Assembly (NCBI GenBank): GCA_026129095.1
Contig: JAHCIT010000001.1
Coordinates: 310,245 to 374,244, forward strand
Origin: Deltaproteobacteria bacterium
Lineage (GTDB): Bacteria; JAGRBM01; JAHCIT01
DNA length: 64,000 nucleotides
Direction of reading: 5' to 3'
A program made the position numbers and the translations under genes. Shown piece by piece: positions 60,482 to 64,000 of this stretch; positions within the stretch are counted from its first letter, which is position 1, and each line of letters begins with the position of its first letter. The notes under the pieces were generated by a model that saw only the letters and a program-made list of their open reading frames with translations, searched no databases and was not told where the DNA came from.

Positions 60482-61276
60482 CTACATCCGGTCAGGGCCA
60501 AACGGCCGGAACAGCCACTGGCCGCCGTCGGCGACGATGATTGTACCTGTAATGTAGCTTGCGGCATCGGACGCGAGGAATACCGCCGTATTGGCCATCT
60601 CCTTAACGGTACCCATACGGCCGAGCGGAACACCCTTGTTGATAACCGTTTCAGGAACACCCATGCCGAGCCGTTTCATTCCCTCGGTGTCACGAATCGG
60701 CCCCGGAGCAATTCCGTTCACGCGGATGCCAAGAGGCCCCCATTCGACAGCGAGGATACGCGTCTGCGCATCCACCCCCGCCTTGGCGGAAGCGGCATGG
60801 ATCTGGAACGGCGTCCCAACGTACTGGAGTGTCGCCGTAATATTGATAATCGAGGCATTCCGGGTTTTCGCCAGATGCTCATGTGCTGCCTTGCACATGT
60901 TGAAGGTGCCGATCTGGTCGATTTCCACCACCGTCCGGTAGCCGTTATAGGAAAGTTGCGAAGCCGGACAGATGAAATTGCCGGCCGCTCCATTCACCAG
61001 GATATCGAGCTTACCGAACTTGTCTGCGGCTGCCTTGACGGCTGCTTCCACCTGTTCCGTGTTCCGGACATCGGCGGGAGTACACAACACGTCCACGCCG
61101 GTATTTTTCCTGATAGCCGCTGCCGCTTCAGCCAGTTTTTCCGCCTTGCGGCCCAGAATTGCCACTTGCGCGCCATGGGCAGCAAACTCCTCGGCAATGC
61201 CCTGGCAGATACCCGAACCGCCACCGGTCACCAGTGCCACCCGGCCTTTAAGAATGTCCTTTGAAAAAAATCCCAT
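60482..61276 (-). CDS. 2,4-dienoyl-CoA reductase-like SDR (DECR2 type)
   Basis: A 264-residue SDR. Motifs are GGGSGICQG (cofactor), LVNGAAGNFICPASQLSY and VEIDQIGTFNM, closely matching the peroxisomal dienoyl-CoA reductase branch. Where other SDRs have YxxxK it reads HAASAK (Lys165), as in that branch. It would reduce 2,4-dienoyl-CoA with NADPH, removing double bonds at even positions during beta-oxidation of unsaturated fats. AAGGAG precedes the ATG at 61276; the earlier in-frame start at 61294 includes that signal. A near-perfect 21-bp palindrome lies 81 bases upstream. Confidence 0.88.
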   Translation of the reverse strand: MGFFSKDILKGRVALVTGGGSGICQGIAEEFAAHGAQVAILGRKAEKLAEAAAAIRKNTGVDVLCTPADVRNTEQVEAAVKAAADKFGKLDILVNGAAGNFICPASQLSYNGYRTVVEIDQIGTFNMCKAAHEHLAKTRNASIINITATLQYVGTPFQIHAASAKAGVDAQTRILAVEWGPLGIRVNGIAPGPIRDTEGMKRLGMGVPETVINKGVPLGRMGTVKEMANTAVFLASDAASYITGTIIVADGGQWLFRPFGPDRM

Positions 61277-61356
61277 CGTCCCCTGCTCCTTCACTGCAAC
61301 TGTCCGGGCCGGAAAAGACCTGTCCCGTCATACGGGCTCAGGCTATCACACCCGGA

Positions 61357-61377
61357 AACTCAATTACTAAATGAGTT
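61357..61377 (-). promoter_or_regulatory. 21-bp palindromic operator candidate
   Basis: The arms AACTCA (61357-61362) and TGAGTT (61372-61377) enclose a 9-base centre, and 18 of 20 non-central bases obey two-fold symmetry. It lies in the upstream region of the dienoyl-CoA-reductase-like gene and near the end of the SGNH gene. Size and symmetry suit a TetR- or GntR-type dimer, classes that often control fatty-acid genes. The assignment to a regulator is inference. Confidence 0.55.
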
Positions 61378-61395
61378 AATCAGTTGCAACATTCA

Positions 61396-62943
61396 TCATT
61401 CGGGGTTTTCCAGCCGCGCCCGGACTTCCGGGATTTGCTCCAGATAGTCCGCCAGTCCCAGGCCAATCACCCGGTGTCCCGCAGCATTTGGATGAACCGG
61501 TTCGCTCATCAGATCCCAGTATCCGTAGACATAGACCGGTGACGTGTAGACATCCTCTGGGTCACAAGACCGCCGGTAACGGGACAGGTCTGCCGGAAAA
61601 GTATGGAAAAACCGGGCCGTCCAGTCCTCATGAAGGGTGACCGGCCAGAAACGGGGCACAGCTTCCTCCCTGATAAAAAAGAACCTCAGGGTTTCTCCCA
61701 CCGGAACATCCAGCATCAGCGAAAAAATCCCATCCCCTGCTTGATCGTCGCCCGCCCGTCCATCGTCGCGCATCGAATAAGGGGGAACGAGCCATGGAGC
61801 CTGCTGGACAGACTTGAAGGTATCCATCCCGAGACGCTGTATGGCTAGTCGGAAACCTTTTCCACCTTTCAGGCCCGGTGGAGCCATGACCCGCATCCGC
61901 AGTTTTGCCTGTTCTGACGCCGGAACTGATGGCGCGTACGGACAAACAGACGCCACCGGATCACGCTGCGACGACAGCTCGATCTCTTGATTCACCAAGA
62001 GATCGGCCGCCGGGAAAACCGGAACATCCAGTTCATGCGCCATTCGTTCACGTACCGGCCGGTAGTAACGGCGAGAAAATTCGCCATCGATAAATACCGG
62101 TAGCGCCCCACGCTGGCGCACCAAATCCACAAGCCTGGCCATCAGCTCGGCATACTCGGCACGGCTCGTGAATGGCGCCCACCGCCACGGACCGAACCGG
62201 CGGAAAGTCCCATCAAATACCGAGTCCAGATTGCCGGCAGGCGCCAGTTTCATGTCCGCCGTGGACGCCCCCGGCAGCCTGACTCTCCACAAATGGGCTG
62301 GTGTCACCGACAAATCGGGGAGATGGCTTCTCATCTCCAGGGGTTTTACACCCAAGTCGTTGAACGCCGAGGCAATCATCACAATGTCAGATTCCAAGTC
62401 TGAAAGACCCTGGTACAAATCCTCAATCCGGTTGAGTAAATATCCGGGGATCCCGAGATTGATAACTTCTATCTGCCGGTACGGATGACGCCGCAAGAGC
62501 TCCGCTTCCAGCACGACCGCAAATGTTTCATCAGGTTCAACAGGGATTCCATAGGCCGTTGAGTCGCCCAAAAGCACAACGCGGAACACTTCCAAAGGTT
62601 TTTTCAACCTGAACTCGCGGGTACGAAAACCCTGCGAGTTGGTGAATATCCGGAATGCGCGGCGAGGCCGTCCGGGGATCGTTTCCAGTCTTTCAATGCC
62701 AAACCACTGCGGGTGAAATCTTGCCTCGATATCAGGCTTCATCGGTGAAATGTCCGGAGCAGGGTCCGGCAGAAACATCCCATCGGCACTCATCACCTGG
62801 TTCAGGCTGGACGCATCGATCAGGAGCTTTCCATCCGGATTCCTCGAGACCGCAAGGCCCCGACCGGTAAACCTGTCACATGCTGCCGCTGGCAGCATCA
62901 TAAGAACCGATACTGGTAGTAAAACCAGAAACCTGGGGGTCAT
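61396..62943 (-). CDS. SGNH/GDSL hydrolase-family lipoprotein
   Basis: A 515-residue predicted lipoprotein (signal ends LPAAAC, Cys22). The hydrolase domain has GDST (126-129, Ser128 nucleophile), NLGIPGY (block II Gly), ASAFNDLG (block III Asn) and, near the C-terminus, EPVHPNAAGHRVIG (block V His). The usual Asp before the His is replaced by Glu-Pro-Val. Such lipoproteins deacylate or acylate sugars or lipids in the envelope. It overlaps the upstream HEAT-repeat lipoprotein gene by 4 bases, so the two are co-translated. Confidence 0.82.
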   Translation of the reverse strand: MTPRFLVLLPVSVLMMLPAAACDRFTGRGLAVSRNPDGKLLIDASSLNQVMSADGMFLPDPAPDISPMKPDIEARFHPQWFGIERLETIPGRPRRAFRIFTNSQGFRTREFRLKKPLEVFRVVLLGDSTAYGIPVEPDETFAVVLEAELLRRHPYRQIEVINLGIPGYLLNRIEDLYQGLSDLESDIVMIASAFNDLGVKPLEMRSHLPDLSVTPAHLWRVRLPGASTADMKLAPAGNLDSVFDGTFRRFGPWRWAPFTSRAEYAELMARLVDLVRQRGALPVFIDGEFSRRYYRPVRERMAHELDVPVFPAADLLVNQEIELSSQRDPVASVCPYAPSVPASEQAKLRMRVMAPPGLKGGKGFRLAIQRLGMDTFKSVQQAPWLVPPYSMRDDGRAGDDQAGDGIFSLMLDVPVGETLRFFFIREEAVPRFWPVTLHEDWTARFFHTFPADLSRYRRSCDPEDVYTSPVYVYGYWDLMSEPVHPNAAGHRVIGLGLADYLEQIPEVRARLENPE

Positions 62944-63722
62944 GGATTCAGCCCCGGCGTCCAGTGGACAATATACCGGATCATCCCCGCCTGTGTGGCG
63001 CTACCGTGCGCCTCCATGGCACGAAGCTCGGTAATCAGAGCCGGACGCCGCGGAATAATATCCATTATTGCCCAGGCCGCCCGGTACCGGACCCGTTCAT
63101 CGTCACTGCCTAGTTCCTTCAGAAGCGCACCGAAAATGTCGTCTACCGGTCCCGTATCACCGGTCACTGCCAGTCCTAAAAGCGCCTCCAGCCGATCATC
63201 GCCGTCAGTGGCCCCAAGCCGCTTCAGCCAGTCTGTGGCACCACGGCCGCGATACCAGACCTCCCCATCGGGTGCTATTTTTTTCAATGCGAGATGAGCA
63301 GCTTCACGAACTGACGGCTCGTAGTCATCAAGCAGGCCTGCTATCTCCGCCTGGTATTCGGTCGCAACCGCTCCCAAGTCGGAAATTGCCAATGCGGCTG
63401 TCGCCCTCACGTCTGGATGCCAATGGTTCAGAAGCAGTGAAAGTCCCGGCAAGGCTGATACCGGGGGCATCCCCAGGAGCGGCCTTATCTGGGCAACCTC
63501 AGCCGCCACCTCCCGCGATGGATCGGCCAGTAACTCCACGAAAATCCCGTATGACGATGGCTTTTGCCGAGACAAGCGGACCAATGCCTGTATCGCCGCC
63601 ATCCTGTCGGCAGGATCAGGATCGAAACGGGCGATCAGTTCCAGTCGCGTACTCTTGACATCGCAGGCAGCTAAAACGGCTCCGGATGCCATTATTGCAA
63701 CTATGAATTGAGCAAGTCTCAT
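62940..63722 (-). CDS. HEAT-repeat lipoprotein
   Basis: A 260-residue predicted lipoprotein (MRLAQFIVAIMASGAVLAAC, Cys20). About six helical repeats follow: ADRMAAIQALVRLS, PSREVAAEVAQIRPLL, PDVRATAALAISDLG, PSVREAAHLALKKIA, GDDRLEALLGLAVTG and DERVRYRAAWAIMDI. Each has the HEAT pattern of aliphatic positions. HEAT lipoproteins act as binding scaffolds. It precedes the SGNH lipoprotein gene with a 4-base overlap and is divergent from the alcohol dehydrogenase gene. A Met at 63761 is in frame but lacks a signal peptide. Confidence 0.82.
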   Translation of the reverse strand: MRLAQFIVAIMASGAVLAACDVKSTRLELIARFDPDPADRMAAIQALVRLSRQKPSSYGIFVELLADPSREVAAEVAQIRPLLGMPPVSALPGLSLLLNHWHPDVRATAALAISDLGAVATEYQAEIAGLLDDYEPSVREAAHLALKKIAPDGEVWYRGRGATDWLKRLGATDGDDRLEALLGLAVTGDTGPVDDIFGALLKELGSDDERVRYRAAWAIMDIIPRRPALITELRAMEAHGSATQAGMIRYIVHWTPGLNP

Positions 63723-63816
63723 TTCTTGTGAAACATTATCCCGCCTGACCGCCTGCGCCAATCCGGCCGTGCCTGCCGCTTTGTGCTAGGCTTCTGTTTC
63801 AAACGGAGATCACCGC

Positions 63817-64000
63817 ATGACCATTCACGCACAGGCTGCACTGAAGGCCAAGGGCCCCCTGGTTTCGTGGAGCTTCGAGGAGGGTCCACTCGGCCCCTTC
63901 GAGCTGGAAATCGACGTCACCCATTGCGGCATCTGCCATAGCGACGTGCATCTGGTGGACAACAACTGGGGTGTCAGCAGCTATCCGCTGGTCCCAGGTC
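63817..64000 (+). CDS. Zinc-dependent alcohol dehydrogenase, partial (3' end beyond window)
   Basis: The ATG at 63817, with GGAG 10 bases upstream, opens a frame of 61 visible codons reading MTIHAQAALKAKGPLV and then VTHCGICHSDVHLVDNNWG and YPLVPG. The Cys-Gly-x-Cys-His-Ser-Asp block supplies the first catalytic zinc ligand of medium-chain dehydrogenases, and the form matches the YahK/cinnamyl-alcohol-dehydrogenase branch that uses NADPH to interconvert aldehydes and alcohols. The remaining ~290 residues lie beyond the window. Confidence 0.9.
   Translation, partial: MTIHAQAALKAKGPLVSWSFEEGPLGPFELEIDVTHCGICHSDVHLVDNNWGVSSYPLVPG

Noticed and set aside
1-64000. tRNA, rRNA, CRISPR arrays, insertion sequences or prophage
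   Set aside because: No cloverleaf, repeat array, transposase or integrase motif was seen in any gap or frame; a tool-based scan (tRNAscan, CRISPR finder) would settle it.

Overview
The window is a compact, G+C-rich bacterial chromosome segment with about 56 protein-coding genes, both edge genes cut off. I see no rRNA, tRNA, insertion sequence, prophage or CRISPR array. BamA, LolC/LolD and at least seven predicted lipoproteins show a Gram-negative cell. The lysS-lolC-lolD-bamA order, the many PAS/HisKA/REC proteins and the scattered chemosensory genes suggest a deltaproteobacterium in the old broad sense (Desulfobacterota/Myxococcota and relatives). This is inference; nothing identifies the species.

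Layout. 1-3.8 kb: partial dtd, a hybrid histidine kinase and a convergent diguanylate cyclase. 3.8-11.2 kb: a chemosensory/phosphorelay operon: a methyl-accepting protein with almost no periplasmic domain, CheW, CheY, CheA, a REC-PAS-PAS-HisKA protein without an ATPase domain, and a GAF-PAS histidine kinase. No cheR, cheB or cheD is present. 11.2-19.7 kb: purU, a radical SAM protein, a metzincin-like lipoprotein with an overlapping lipase gene, murI, a large membrane protein and a lone receiver. 19.8-28.9 kb: an FMN/3Fe-4S glutamate-synthase-like protein, the folate genes pabB and pabC behind a fibronectin-III lipoprotein, a short-chain dehydrogenase, a 2-Cys peroxiredoxin and unknown envelope proteins. 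28.9-33.5 kb: feoA-feoB and a Rep/PcrA helicase. 33.5-41.6 kb: a CcmI-like lipoprotein, etfB-etfA with a clear terminator, an AsmA-like lipoprotein, and mtnA overlapping a hydroxyacyl-CoA-dehydrogenase-like SDR. 41.6-50.9 kb: a long minus-strand run lysS-lolC-lolD-bamA-gatC-gatA-gatB. 51-55.8 kb: a TlpA-like thioredoxin, a second methyl-accepting protein and speA. 55.8-64 kb: a fatty-acid desaturase, a Rieske oxygenase alpha/beta pair, a HAD phosphatase, moaD-moaE, a dienoyl-CoA-reductase-like SDR, an SGNH/HEAT lipoprotein pair and the start of a zinc alcohol dehydrogenase.

How the genes fit together. Several genes point to fatty-acid and acyl-CoA turnover (ETF, two acyl-CoA-type SDRs, a desaturase). 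Others serve envelope assembly (Bam, Lol, lipoproteins) or signalling. The observations most worth checking are: the CheA cluster with its HisKA-only partner; a perfect 13-bp stem-loop whose loop contains the cheW stop codon; a MoaD whose essential C-terminal Gly-Gly is capped by Cys-Arg because the Gly-Gly codons double as the moaE ribosome-binding site; a near-perfect 21-bp palindrome upstream of the dienoyl-CoA reductase; and a divergent metzincin-like lipoprotein. Nothing in the window amounts to a fully new multi-gene system on sequence evidence alone.
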